A stretch of 64,000 nt of DNA from Mycobacteroides sp. LB1 (lineage in GTDB: Bacteria > Actinomycetota > Actinomycetes > Mycobacteriales > Mycobacteriaceae), in assembly GCF_013449725.1 (NCBI RefSeq), contig NZ_JACCFF010000001.1, forward strand, positions 992,001 to 1,056,000, read 5' to 3'. The position numbers and the translations under genes are program-made. The notes beneath the pieces were generated by a model. The model did no database searches and was not told the DNA's origin. It saw only the letters and a list, made by a program, of their open reading frames with translations. Of the stretch, positions 48,742 through 58,717 are shown in pieces (position 1 is the first letter of the stretch; each line of letters opens with the position of its first letter).

Positions 48742-50091
48742 CTATTCGCCGGAGCTCGTACCCGATCCACTGCCCTGATTCGACGACCCGCCGCCCGGGT
48801 TGGCCGGTGCCACCGGCACCGACGTCATTACCGGCATGTGTCGCGACGGACCGTCAGAGCCAGAACCCGCGTTCCCGCTGCTGCCGGGGAAACCATGGAT
48901 GTTCCCGGATCCTGGGTTGTTGGGTGCTTGATAGATCGGCACTTGGTTGTCGGGAGTGCGAGTAATCGGTGACGGCGCTTGGATCGTCGTCGGCGCAGTG
49001 ATGGCGGGACTGTCGCCGATCCCCCGCTGGGTGGTGACGATGGTCACCCCCTCGGGAGTGGTCGGGACGGTTTGGACCGGCGCTGTAGACGGCGGCGTGG
49101 TGCCGATGGCGGATCCCGGCACCGAAGTGGATGTACCGGGCGTCGACGGTGCCGTTGACGTCTCCGTCGCGCTGGACGGTGTCGATGTCGAGCTCGGGGG
49201 CGTCGACGTGGCCGACGAGGTGGTTGACGTAGACGTAGAACTTGTCGACGTTGATGTCGATGTCGATGTCGTAGAACTTGTCGACGTGGAGTCGGAGGTA
49301 CTCGTTGATGTCGAACTAGTCGTCTCCGTCGGCGACGAAGGCGTTGTCGTCGTCTCGGACGTGGTGGCTGTCGACGACGTCGTCGAGGTGGTCGAACTCG
49401 TGATGGGCGCAATCACCGGCGGCGACAGCATGATCCGCGGTGTCTCGGTCACCATCGCCGGCGGCACCGTCGCCTCCGGGTTCTTGGCATCGATCCTGAC
49501 CTCGGCCTGCTGGACCCGGCTGGCCAACTCGGCCTTCTGTTGGGCATCGCCGACCTCGTTGACGCGCGCGGCGGCCACTCCGAGCTGCTGCTGCGCCCCC
49601 TCCCAATCTCCTTGGGAGATAAGCTTTTCCACCTGTGCGAGTTCGGTCTGTGCCGACAACACCACGGGATCGGTACGCACCGTCGGGCCGGTGCCGAACA
49701 GCGAACTTCGCAGCCCATACAGCGCGTCACCGGGATGCGATTGGTAAAGCGCCGCACCGAATCCGCCGAATAGCAGCGTCACGGCGGCAGCCGAACCCAC
49801 CGTCGTGGCCAGGAGCCGCGAACGGCCACCACGGTCACGCAGTGCGTTACGGGCCTGCCCAAGTGTGGGTTTCGCCGGCATCGGCTCGCGCCCGACATCC
49901 TCACGCCACGCCGCCAGCATCATCGCCACGGCGTACTCATCGGAATCAGAGGTGGCCACCGGCAGATCGGCCGCAATGGCATCGATCATCCGGTTGGTGC
50001 GCCGCAGCGCCGCCAGGTCCTCCGGCCCCTCGTTGCCCGGCCCGCCCTGCCCACCGGGGAACCATCCGCGTCCGTCAGCCACGGTGATCAC
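48742..50091 (-). CDS. rsdA: Anti-sigma-D factor RsdA homologue with long Ser/Thr repeat
   Basis: A 449-residue single-pass membrane protein. The N-terminal cytosolic part (about 20-90) contains the sigma-binding region (EDLAALRRTNRMIDAIAADLPV); a helix at about 94-116 crosses the membrane. The outside part holds a helical domain (about 140-205), an extreme Ser/Thr repeat tract (231-325) and a Gly/Ser tail. It restrains SigD until proteolysis. It overlaps sigD by 17 bases from a GTG at 50091. M. tuberculosis RsdA is about 299 residues, so the extracellular tract is greatly expanded here. Confidence 0.88.
   Translation of the reverse strand: MITVADGRGWFPGGQGGPGNEGPEDLAALRRTNRMIDAIAADLPVATSDSDEYAVAMMLAAWREDVGREPMPAKPTLGQARNALRDRGGRSRLLATTVGSAAAVTLLFGGFGAALYQSHPGDALYGLRSSLFGTGPTVRTDPVVLSAQTELAQVEKLISQGDWEGAQQQLGVAAARVNEVGDAQQKAELASRVQQAEVRIDAKNPEATVPPAMVTETPRIMLSPPVIAPITSSTTSTTSSTATTSETTTTPSSPTETTSSTSTSTSDSTSTSSTTSTSTSTSTSSTSTSTTSSATSTPPSSTSTPSSATETSTAPSTPGTSTSVPGSAIGTTPPSTAPVQTVPTTPEGVTIVTTQRGIGDSPAITAPTTIQAPSPITRTPDNQVPIYQAPNNPGSGNIHGFPGSSGNAGSGSDGPSRHMPVMTSVPVAPANPGGGSSNQGSGSGTSSGE
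49117..49401 (-). repeat. Low-complexity Ser/Thr tract inside rsdA
   Basis: About 95 codons (residues 231-325) are nearly all Ser, Thr, Pro, Ala or Glu. On the minus strand the DNA is dominated by repeated ACG/TCG-type codons and GTCGA-like hexamers (for example near 49250-49280), a slippage-prone composition. It would form an extended, probably O-mannosylated stalk outside the membrane. Confidence 0.85.
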
Positions 50092-50653
50092 CTGCCCGGG
50101 TCATCTCGGCCTTGAGCTTTTGCAATGCCCTGTGCTGCGCCACCCGCACTGCGCCCGCACTACTGCCGACCGCATCGGCGGTCTCCTCCGCCGAGAGGCC
50201 GACGACAACGCGCAAGATCAAGATCTCGCGCTGCTTCTCCGGTAGCACTTCCAACAGGGCCTGCATCCGTCGCGCCGATTCGGAGTTCAACGCCTCCTGC
50301 TCGGGCCCCGCATTGCGGTCGAACTGCTCGGGAAGGGTCTCTGCCGGATCGGACTTGTCCCGGGACATCGCCCGGTGCGCATCGGCAACCTTGTGTGCGG
50401 CGATGCCGTACACAAACGCCAGGAACGGCCGTCCCTGATCCCGATAACGAGGCAGTGCTGCGATCACCGCGAGACACACCTCCTGCGCAACATCGTCGGC
50501 GGAGAGACCACTTCTTTCCGTCGTACCGACACGCGCGCGGCAATAACGCACCACGACGGGCCGGATGGCACCAAGTACCTCGGAAAGCGCGTCGCGATCG
50601 CCTTTGACGGCAGCAGCAACGACGTCGTCGAGCCCGCTCTCCGTACTTGTCAT
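50075..50653 (-). CDS. sigD: ECF sigma factor SigD
   Basis: A 192-residue ECF sigma factor with region 2 (YCRARVG... DDVAQEVCLAVIAALPRYRDQGRPFLAFVYGIAAHKVADAHR) and region 4 (EVLPEKQREILILRVVVGLSAEETADAVGSSAGAVRVAQHRALQKLK). Followed directly by its anti-sigma factor gene. In M. tuberculosis SigD acts in the stringent response/lipid regulon; the regulon here is not known. ATG start at 50653. Confidence 0.95.
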   Translation of the reverse strand: MTSTESGLDDVVAAAVKGDRDALSEVLGAIRPVVVRYCRARVGTTERSGLSADDVAQEVCLAVIAALPRYRDQGRPFLAFVYGIAAHKVADAHRAMSRDKSDPAETLPEQFDRNAGPEQEALNSESARRMQALLEVLPEKQREILILRVVVGLSAEETADAVGSSAGAVRVAQHRALQKLKAEMTRAGDHRG

Positions 50654-50742
50654 CGACTGCGCATTCCCCAGTGTTACGTGTGGTGCACCGTAGTGGTGCT
50701 GTTACCTAGGACAATAGCGTTGGACGCCACGGGGCAACGCAT

Positions 50743-51588
50743 TTAGTCCACCACCTCAAGGCGCCAGCGCCCGCCTGCGCGCACTATCCCCGCGGCACAT
50801 TCGCGGCGAACGGCAACGAGTTCCTCGAGACTGTGCCGGGCCCCCTCGAACGACGGCAGACCCGCCAACATCGCCGCCAGCGCCCAACGCAGCGGCACCA
50901 ACCCATTCGTCGTCGCGGCCTGCAGCCCGCGCGCCGCGACCGCAGCAGACTCATCGAAATCCCCGGCGCTGCTGAGCGCCGCGGCGAGCACCATCGCGGT
51001 CTTGACCTGGTGTCTTACCGATGGAACATCCGCCGCGAGCTGTTCGGCAGTGCGGGCATACCGAAGCGATCGCGGGCCGTCGCCAGACACCATCGCCAGC
51101 TCGGCGTGCACCCAGGCCAGTCGCAGGGGCAGGCGCCACGGCCAACGAACGCCGCCCGGTGCGGACAGAGCCTCGGCCTGTTCCAGTAACGCGTGAGCGA
51201 GTGGGAATCGCGCCAGACCCAGCGCATCCGCCGCCAACCCGATGAGCGCATCGGACCGTGCTTCCGCATCCGTGCCCGCCACCGCCAGCGCTCGGCCGTC
51301 CAAACCGCGAGCCTGTGCATGCCACCCGAGCTGGCGCACGAGCGATGCGCGTGTGCTCTGCGCTAACGAGGCCAACCGGCCTGTCCGGCCACCCGGCGCC
51401 ACCAGCGCGTCCAGCTCGGCATGAGCGGCCGCATACCGCCCCGCTCCCCCCAGCGCCACGGCGCGCAGCCAGGCATCCTCACCTGTCGAGGCAGGCGGAA
51501 GTGGCCAAGTAGCTGGAAGCGGCCCGAAGGCGGCATCCGTCAGCACGGCCGGTGTGGAGGTTCGGAAAATGACCATGGGAGCGGTCAC
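50743..51588 (-). CDS. TPR-like hypothetical protein (Rv3415c-like)
   Basis: About 281 residues, almost entirely helical with repeated Ala-rich helix pairs (GGAGRYAAAHAELDALVAP; AEARSDALIGLAADALGLARFPLAHALLEQAEAL), typical of tetratricopeptide-like repeats. No catalytic motif. A GTG at 51588 has GGGGG about 11 bases upstream; ATG 51576 is an alternative. It corresponds in position to Rv3415c between sigD and whiB3. Possibly a protein-interaction scaffold. Confidence 0.7.
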   Translation of the reverse strand: MTAPMVIFRTSTPAVLTDAAFGPLPATWPLPPASTGEDAWLRAVALGGAGRYAAAHAELDALVAPGGRTGRLASLAQSTRASLVRQLGWHAQARGLDGRALAVAGTDAEARSDALIGLAADALGLARFPLAHALLEQAEALSAPGGVRWPWRLPLRLAWVHAELAMVSGDGPRSLRYARTAEQLAADVPSVRHQVKTAMVLAAALSSAGDFDESAAVAARGLQAATTNGLVPLRWALAAMLAGLPSFEGARHSLEELVAVRRECAAGIVRAGGRWRLEVVD

Positions 51589-51937
51589 GGTACCAATTTC
51601 CCCCAATATGGGGTTAACAGTTGATGCAGCGGATGTTAAATCGACGTCAACGGGTGGCGTAAACAGTTACCCAACACAGCATTAAGTAAACGGAAAGCCC
51701 GCGGCCAAAACCCGCTGACCACGCAGGTGAGCGACCGCCACATACCAGTCGTGAGCAAAGGCGATGAACGTGATGTTAATTCTGGACCTCTTAGCGTGAT
51801 GTTGCCATGATCATCGCCTATTGACTGGATTTCAGCCGCGCACCTACGTTGTGTACACCGCTTGTCATCGGCGACACGTCTGGTGCTACTTCACTCACGC
51901 GCAGGTCGACTGCGCGCGCAGCGAGAGGGTTAACCAC
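51589..51937 (+). other. Long intergenic/leader region upstream of whiB3
   Basis: About 350 bases without a convincing gene. It is more AT-rich than its surroundings. A direct repeat CGTGATGTT occurs at 51769-51777 and 51795-51803 and is bracketed by 8-base inverted arms GGCGATGA (51760-51767) and TCATCGCC (51811-51818). whiB3 has a large regulatory region in other mycobacteria, so promoters and binding sites probably lie here, but none is assigned. Confidence 0.5.
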
Positions 51938-52228
51938 ATGCCGCAGCCACAGCAACTGCCTGGGCCCAACGCAGATATTTGGGATTGGCAGATGAAGGGC
52001 CTTTGCCGAGGAGTCGACTCCTCGGTGTTCTTCCATCCCGACGGTGAACGCGGCCGCGCTCGCGCCCAGCGCGAGATGAAGGCCAAGGAGATGTGCCGGG
52101 CATGCCCGGTGCTGGTGCAGTGCCGCGCACACGCGCTGGGCGTCGGCGAGCCCTACGGAATCTGGGGTGGACTCTCGGAGGCCGAGCGCGAACTGATTCT
52201 GCGTCGCGGGGTTCGCCGCACCGCCTAA
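51938..52228 (+). CDS. whiB3: WhiB3, iron-sulphur redox regulator
   Basis: A 96-residue WhiB protein. The four cluster ligands are Cys23, Cys53, Cys56 and Cys62 and the turn EPYGIWGGLS is intact. The N-terminus MPQPQQLPGPNADIW matches WhiB3 closely. It senses redox through a [4Fe-4S] cluster and controls lipid and redox genes. The ATG at 51938 is the family start even though the frame is open upstream to 51821. A strong terminator follows. Confidence 0.95.
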   Translation: MPQPQQLPGPNADIWDWQMKGLCRGVDSSVFFHPDGERGRARAQREMKAKEMCRACPVLVQCRAHALGVGEPYGIWGGLSEAERELILRRGVRRTA

Positions 52229-52237
52229 CACGTCAAA

Positions 52238-52285
52238 CAAACGTCGGGCCCCCGCACCCAGATGGTGGCGGGGGCCCGACGTTTG
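52238..52285. terminator. Strong bidirectional hairpin after whiB3
   Basis: A perfect 18-base inverted repeat (52238-52255 and 52268-52285; core GTCGGGCCCCCGC) with a 12-base loop. It lies between the convergent whiB3 and the DUF4333 lipoprotein gene, so it can terminate both. Confidence 0.88.
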
Positions 52286-52296
52286 CGGAACGACTG

Positions 52297-52635
52297 TTAC
52301 GGGGTCGAGCCTGCCGACTCGGTGTTGACCGCCCAATTGAAGTAGATCTGCGATCCCTTGACGTCGGTTGCTATCACGGTGACTTCGATCGTCTGGCCCT
52401 CGGTGTCCACGACCTTGCACCGCTGCGTTGCGCCCTTCTCACCCTTCAGCGGCCCGTCACACGTGGCGCTGGTGATCTTGATACCGGTCTTGCTCTTGAT
52501 TCCGTCCTTGAGCCCGTCCTGCAGCTTCGATGTGGACAGCTCGGAGGTCAGCCCCAGATCGAAGGCTCCCCCGCAGCCAGTGAGTAACAGCGCGGCGAGA
52601 ACAACAGCCGACAGTCGAGAGATACAAGTACTCAT
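52297..52635 (-). CDS. DUF4333 lipoprotein
   Basis: A 112-residue lipoprotein: a signal peptide ends in LTGC, and the body is a DUF4333-type domain with two conserved Cys (TSATCDGPL... QRCKVVD), likely disulphide-bonded. The ATG at 52635 is at the signal peptide; the frame extends to 52770 only through terminator DNA. The function of the family is unknown. Confidence 0.8.
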   Translation of the reverse strand: MSTCISRLSAVVLAALLLTGCGGAFDLGLTSELSTSKLQDGLKDGIKSKTGIKITSATCDGPLKGEKGATQRCKVVDTEGQTIEVTVIATDVKGSQIYFNWAVNTESAGSTP

Positions 52636-52660
52636 GCACCTAAGTAAACCGTCGCAGAAA

Positions 52661-52699
52661 CGAAAACACCCCCGGCCACTCGGGCCGGGGGTGTTTTCG
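52661..52699 (-). terminator. Intrinsic terminator of groEL1
   Basis: Perfect 17-base inverted repeat CGAAAACACCCCCGGCC / GGCCGGGGGTGTTTTCG with a 5-base loop (52661-52677 and 52683-52699), 10 bases beyond the groEL1 stop. The minus-strand product ends in TTTTCG, resembling a U-tract. Confidence 0.88.
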
Positions 52700-52708
52700 T
52701 AGTACCGC

Positions 52709-54337
<1,629 letters not shown>

Positions 54338-54410
54338 CTATTCAGCGTCGAGAAGGCACTCGGGTACAGATTCCGGGTTCTCGCGGAAAGGAATGGGGGC
54401 CGAACGCATG

Positions 54411-54453
54411 CCGCCCCGGAAATCGCCTGCGGTGCAGGTGGTTTCCGGGGCGG
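54411..54453 (-). promoter_or_regulatory. Intercistronic hairpin between groES and groEL1
   Basis: Perfect 12-base arms CCGCCCCGGAAA (54411-54422) and TTTCCGGGGCGG (54442-54453), extended inwards by CCTGC/GCAGG, form a stem of about 17 pairs. It starts 11 bases after the groES stop on the minus strand. It could be an attenuator, RNA-processing site or partial terminator setting the groES:groEL1 ratio. Confidence 0.65.
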
Positions 54454-54463
54454 TCACACAGTG

Positions 54464-54763
54464 CTACTTGCTAACGACAGCCAGTACGTCGCGAGCCGAC
54501 AGGATCAGGTACTCCTCGCCGTTGTACTTGATCTCGGTGCCGCCGTACTTGCTGTAAATGACGACGTCGCCCTCGGACACGTCCAGGGGGATCCGCTTCT
54601 CGCCATCCTCATCCCAGCGGCCGGGGCCAACTGCGACGACGGTGCCTTCTTGCGGCTTCTCCTTGGCGGTGTCCGGGATGACCAGACCGGAAGCGGTCGT
54701 GGTCTCGGCCTCATTGGCCTGCACGAGGATCTTGTCCTCGAGTGGCTTGATGTTCACGGCCAC
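54464..54763 (-). CDS. groES: 10-kDa co-chaperonin GroES
   Basis: A 99-residue co-chaperonin ([20 protein letters not shown] ... [17 protein letters not shown]) almost identical to mycobacterial GroES; the mobile loop ([21 protein letters not shown]) is intact. The GTG at 54763 with AAAGGGATC upstream matches the known start; longer upstream frame is not conserved. Controlled by a CIRCE element about 136 bases upstream. Confidence 0.97.
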   Translation of the reverse strand: MAVNIKPLEDKILVQANEAETTTASGLVIPDTAKEKPQEGTVVAVGPGRWDEDGEKRIPLDVSEGDVVIYSKYGGTEIKYNGEEYLILSARDVLAVVSK

Positions 54764-54898
54764 AATGATCCCTTTCGCTCTCAGGGTGGCTCGGTGGGCC
54801 TGATGCCCACGAGCCTGGATTGTCAATAGATGTTTCGGCGGCCGGATGAATGCCGAGTCGTCGTCGCGGGTGCCGACACGACGTCAACCGATCGCCAT

Positions 54899-54925
54899 CT
54901 AGCACTCTATACATGAGAGTGCTAG
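54899..54925. promoter_or_regulatory. CIRCE element (HrcA operator)
   Basis: CTAGCACTC-N9-GAGTGCTAG matches the CIRCE consensus TTAGCACTC-N9-GAGTGCTAA with only the outermost base changed on each side. It overlaps the groES promoter, so the HrcA repressor would block groES-groEL1 except under heat shock. Confidence 0.95.
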
Positions 54926-54932
54926 TGCTCAA
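54904..54932 (-). promoter_or_regulatory. groES promoter overlapping CIRCE
   Basis: On the minus strand a -35-like TTGAGC (54932-54927) and -10 TAGAGT (54909-54904) are separated by 17 bases. The -10 lies inside the CIRCE palindrome. A sigma-A type promoter about 135 bases before the groES GTG. Confidence 0.6.
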
Positions 54933-55041
54933 GGCTGGGCTGTTCCTTACCGCCCAGAGTCCCCGGACCCATGAGCAGATGGGTGATGGCGAGTCGATCG
55001 CCGATGCTCAACTCCCCCTGCTGCGCGCCCACGCGAGACGC

Positions 55042-56076
55042 TCATCGCACCTGCCCTTTCACGACGGGAAGTCCGGGGTCCGCGGCGGCCTGCAGCGAGG
55101 ACGGTTCCGCGCCCGCAGCCACCAGATGCGCCGCGAAGGAGGCGATCATGGCGCCATTGTCGGTACACAACCGCAGCGGCGGCACCCGGAGCGTCACACC
55201 GACGTCGGCGCACCGCTGCTCGGCGAGTTCACGCACCCGCGAGTTGGCGGCCACCCCGCCTGCAATCAGCAGTGTCGACACCCCTAGATCCGTCGCCGCC
55301 CGCACCGCCTTCATGGTCAGCACATCGGCCACCGACTCCTGAAAGCCGGCGGCCACGTCTGCAGGGACGAAATCGGAGTCTTCGCGGTGTTTTTCCACGT
55401 AGCGTGCGACTGCCGTCTTGAGCCCGGAGAAGCTGAAGCTGTGCCTGTCGTCGCGCGGCCCCGTCATACCGCGCGGAAACTGAACCGCCGACGAATCACC
55501 TTCTCGCGCAAGATCGTCAAGCACCTTGCCGCCCGGGTATCCCAGCCCGAGCAGCCGGGCCACCTTGTCGTAGGCCTCACCGGCCGCATCGTCGACCGTG
55601 GCACCCAGTTCCTCGATGGGCTCGGCCAGCGACCGTACGTGCAAGAGACTGGTATGCCCACCCGAGACCAGGAGCGCCACGCATTCGGGTAACGGCCCGT
55701 TCTCGTAGACGTCGGCGGCAATATGCCCGCCCAGATGGTTCACGCCGTAAAACGGCACCCCCCAGGCCAGCGCCAGTCCCTTGGCGGCCGAGACCCCGAC
55801 GAGGAGCGCACCGGCCAGCCCCGGCCCGATCGTCGCAGCGATCACGTCGGGCTTCTGTACACCGGCGATGTCCAGTGCACGCCGTGCAGTAACACCGAGA
55901 GCCTCCAGATGGGCGCGCGACGCGATCTCGGGAACCACCCCGCCGAAACGTGCATGCTCGTCGACGCTGGACGCCACCTCATCGGCCAACAGCACCACAG
56001 ATCCGTCGGGGGTCAGCTCAGCGATACCCACTCCGGTTTCGTCGCAGGAGCTTTCGATGGCAAGGATGACTGTCAT
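55042..56076 (-). CDS. tsaD: tRNA t6A threonylcarbamoyltransferase subunit TsaD
   Basis: A 344-residue ASKHA-fold protein that with TsaB and TsaE makes N6-threonylcarbamoyladenosine on ANN-decoding tRNAs. The metal site is HLGGH, the N-terminal motif is [15 protein letters not shown], and [16 protein letters not shown] is the nucleotide segment. ATG start at 56076. It follows rimI by 7 bases. Confidence 0.96.
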   Translation of the reverse strand: MTVILAIESSCDETGVGIAELTPDGSVVLLADEVASSVDEHARFGGVVPEIASRAHLEALGVTARRALDIAGVQKPDVIAATIGPGLAGALLVGVSAAKGLALAWGVPFYGVNHLGGHIAADVYENGPLPECVALLVSGGHTSLLHVRSLAEPIEELGATVDDAAGEAYDKVARLLGLGYPGGKVLDDLAREGDSSAVQFPRGMTGPRDDRHSFSFSGLKTAVARYVEKHREDSDFVPADVAAGFQESVADVLTMKAVRAATDLGVSTLLIAGGVAANSRVRELAEQRCADVGVTLRVPPLRLCTDNGAMIASFAAHLVAAGAEPSSLQAAADPGLPVVKGQVR

Positions 56077-56083
56077 GACGGGT

Positions 56084-56545
56084 TCAGCCTAAGCGACCAG
56101 GGCGTTTCATGGTGAAGGCATCGGCTCCGCTACCCGGGTAGTACCGCTTGCGCACGCCGACGGTCTCGAATCCGGTACCGCGGTAGAGAGCAATCGCCGC
56201 CTCATTGTCGGTGCGCACCTCCAGGAAAATCGGCCCCGGGTCTTGGTCGGCATGCGCGAGCAACCCGTCCAGCAGCCGCTGCCCGATACCCCGTTTCTGG
56301 TACGCGGGATCGACACCGATGGTGTGAATCTCGTACTCCGGTTCGTGATGCCCTAACCGGGAGATGCCGCCGTACCCCACGAGGGTGCGTCCGTCCCTGG
56401 CCGCTAGATAGTGAAGGTGCGAGGACTCAAGCTCGGCACGAAAGGCTGACTCCGGCCACGGGTCGTCGCCCACGAACAGGATCGCCTCAAGCTCGGCGCA
56501 CCGGCGGATATCGCGCCGACGAAGTGGCCCGAGCTCGATCGTCAT
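56084..56545 (-). CDS. rimI: N-terminal acetyltransferase RimI (GNAT family)
   Basis: A 153-residue GNAT enzyme with the acetyl-CoA site ([18 protein letters not shown]) and [14 protein letters not shown]. It acetylates protein N-termini such as ribosomal S18 in E. coli. The ATG at 56545 overlaps the tsaB stop by 4 bases and fits the family start; the longer upstream frame reads into tsaB. Confidence 0.92.
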   Translation of the reverse strand: MTIELGPLRRRDIRRCAELEAILFVGDDPWPESAFRAELESSHLHYLAARDGRTLVGYGGISRLGHHEPEYEIHTIGVDPAYQKRGIGQRLLDGLLAHADQDPGPIFLEVRTDNEAAIALYRGTGFETVGVRKRYYPGSGADAFTMKRPGRLG

Positions 56546-57165
56546 CGACGGGGTTCTTGGGCATCGGGGCGACGCAGGTACAGCGGGGTCAATGCCCCCG
56601 GCGGTTGGCCCCAATCGGCCGCGAGCACCAGCCTGGACGGCGACGGGTACCGACGGTCGAGTACCGGGAGGTCGAAAAGCGTTGTGTGGTCTGGCGATCC
56701 GGCCACCTGGGCGTAGCTCTGCCATGGCACGTCTGCGGGGGCGTTGACCGCGGGGCCGCTGATACGCGTTCCGTCCCGGTATCCGGCCCAGTACACCTCG
56801 CGTCGGCGCGCGTCGGTGACGACGAGGACGCTGCCGACGGTGCCATAGCCGATGGCATCGAGAGTGCAGACCGGATACACCGGGATGTCCAGTGCCAGGC
56901 CCATCGCCGATGCGGTCGCCATACCCACGCGCAGTCCCGTGAACGGGCCCGGGCCGCAGCCCACCACGATGGCACCGAGATCACTGACCGGGAAGTCCGC
57001 GTCGGCGCACGCTGCCCCGATGTTCGGCGTGAGGGCCTCCGCATGCCCCCTGGCGCCCATGGTGATTCGCTCGGACAGGGTCTGCACCGACCCATCCGGT
57101 GAGCGTCTGACAAGCCCCGCCGTGATGGCGGGGGTAGCCGTGTCCACAGCGAGTATCACGCTCAT
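56542..57165 (-). CDS. tsaB: tRNA t6A synthesis protein TsaB
   Basis: A 207-residue ASKHA-fold partner of TsaD: VILAVDTATPAITAGLV at the N-terminus, then VVGCGPGPFTGLRVGMATA. It has no intact active site and acts as a scaffold for TsaD/TsaE. ATG start at 57165, overlapping tsaE by 4 bases. Confidence 0.93.
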   Translation of the reverse strand: MSVILAVDTATPAITAGLVRRSPDGSVQTLSERITMGARGHAEALTPNIGAACADADFPVSDLGAIVVGCGPGPFTGLRVGMATASAMGLALDIPVYPVCTLDAIGYGTVGSVLVVTDARRREVYWAGYRDGTRISGPAVNAPADVPWQSYAQVAGSPDHTTLFDLPVLDRRYPSPSRLVLAADWGQPPGALTPLYLRRPDAQEPRR

Positions 57166-57629
57166 AGCTCACGGCTCCAATGCCAGGTCGCGGTGCGCTC
57201 ATCGGAGTCGATCGCACGTTCCAGCCGGATGTCCAGATGGTGTTCCGACAGCCGCTCGGCGAGTCCCTCGCCCCATTCGACGACCACCACCGAATCGTCC
57301 AAATCGGTATCCAGGTCCAACGAGTCGAGCTCTCCGATCAGGTCGGTACTTTGGTGTTGCAGCAGCCGGTAGACATCCACGTGCACCAACGCCGGAGCAC
57401 CCACCCGCCGTGCCTCATGGACCCTTGCCAGCACGTACGACGGTGAGGTGATGGGACCGTCGACATCCAGACCCTGAGCGATCCCCTTGGTCAACGCGGT
57501 CTTGCCGGCGCCGAGAGGCCCGCTCAACACGATCACATCGCCCGCGACGAGATCACGTCCGATCCGCACCCCGAAATCAAGCGTGTCCTGCAGCGTCGGC
57601 AGCGCGACGGTCCCCGACTCATCGATCAC
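57162..57629 (-). CDS. tsaE: tRNA t6A synthesis ATPase TsaE
   Basis: A 155-residue P-loop ATPase with Walker A GPLGAGKTAL, TSPSYVLARVHEA and VVVEWGEGLAERL. It drives cycles of the TsaBD complex. ATG start at 57629, overlapping the alpha/beta hydrolase gene by 4 bases. Confidence 0.94.
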   Translation of the reverse strand: MIDESGTVALPTLQDTLDFGVRIGRDLVAGDVIVLSGPLGAGKTALTKGIAQGLDVDGPITSPSYVLARVHEARRVGAPALVHVDVYRLLQHQSTDLIGELDSLDLDTDLDDSVVVVEWGEGLAERLSEHHLDIRLERAIDSDERTATWHWSREL

Positions 57630-58717
57630 AGCCCGGTCCTATCACGCAGACGCTGCTTGATAGCGGAAAAGAGTGTCGGGGTTGAACGCATGACAAGCCG
57701 GTCAATACCGTCGTTGACGATTCCCGGATGCTCCAGCTGCACCAGATGCCCAGACTCGCTTACCAGGATCAACTCGTTATGCCCGTTTGGCCCCAATTGC
57801 GCTGCCATGGACTCCGATTCAGTCTGCGGAGTGAGCATGTCGGTGTCCCCGCACACCACCAAACTGGGCAACGGCGCAATAGTCGGCAGCGCCGCGGTCT
57901 CGTCGTGCTGCTCCAGAGCCCGCAGGAAATCCACGATGGTGGTGACCGGAGTCTGATGGATCATCCGTTCACTGAACTTCACCAGTGTGGGGCTTACCCG
58001 CCGGCCTCCGTACGACGCGGCCTGCAGCACCGGGCCGACGAGTGATTTGACGGCGCCGCGACCGTGGTGGGCGGGACGAGGCGCGTAATGCACGGCCGTC
58101 CGCAGGACGCGCAGCGCCGGATTGCGCAGACCTTCGCCGATCGCGGTCTGCGAAAGACCTTCGGCCGCACTGGCGATCAAGCCAACGCCGACAATCTTGC
58201 GGCCATATTGCTCGGGGTGGCGTCCGGCGTGCGCAAGAATGGTCATACCGCCCATCGAGTGCCCCACCAAGACCGCGTTACCCCGGGGCACCAGCAGACG
58301 TAACACGGATTCGAGATCGTCGCCGAGCTGGCTGATGGTGCAGGACTCCGGGGCAGGAAGGCCCGAACGCCCGTGTCCGCGTTGGTCATAGAAGACCATG
58401 CGGACCTTATCGCCCCAGCGGCTCGCAAGTTCGCGACGCTGGAAATGAAACGACGCCATCTGCAGACAGAAGCCGTGCACGAACACGACGGTCAGCGGCG
58501 CGTTCGCCGGGCCCACCTCGCGGACCGCCAGCGGCACACCGTCATCGGTCATCACGATGCTGCCGCGATCGGTCTCCAGAAGGTCGAAGTTCTCGCTGCG
58601 ATAGGGGTCATCGAACTTACGTCTGCCGATCGAGCGCGCAGTGCCGACACCGGCCACCGCTACCACGGCGCCAAGCCCCGTGACGCCTGCCAGCCAGGCG
58701 TTCGACTTATTGCTCAA
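57626..58717 (-). CDS. Alpha/beta hydrolase with N-terminal membrane anchor
   Basis: A 363-residue hydrolase. An N-terminal hydrophobic helix ([19 protein letters not shown]) probably tethers it to the membrane. Catalytic motifs: [15 protein letters not shown] (nucleophile Ser), DTDMLTPQ and SGHLVQLE. The start is a TTG at 58717 that overlaps the alr stop by 11 bases; the frame extends upstream only through alr. The substrate is unknown. It occupies the alr-tsaE gap conserved in this group of mycobacteria. Confidence 0.8.
   Translation of the reverse strand: MSNKSNAWLAGVTGLGAVVAVAGVGTARSIGRRKFDDPYRSENFDLLETDRGSIVMTDDGVPLAVREVGPANAPLTVVFVHGFCLQMASFHFQRRELASRWGDKVRMVFYDQRGHGRSGLPAPESCTISQLGDDLESVLRLLVPRGNAVLVGHSMGGMTILAHAGRHPEQYGRKIVGVGLIASAAEGLSQTAIGEGLRNPALRVLRTAVHYAPRPAHHGRGAVKSLVGPVLQAASYGGRRVSPTLVKFSERMIHQTPVTTIVDFLRALEQHDETAALPTIAPLPSLVVCGDTDMLTPQTESESMAAQLGPNGHNELILVSESGHLVQLEHPGIVNDGIDRLVMRSTPTLFSAIKQRLRDRTGL

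Noticed and set aside
49150..49420. Possible CRISPR-like repeats
   Set aside because: Repeats are trinucleotide/hexamer codon repeats inside rsdA without spacers.
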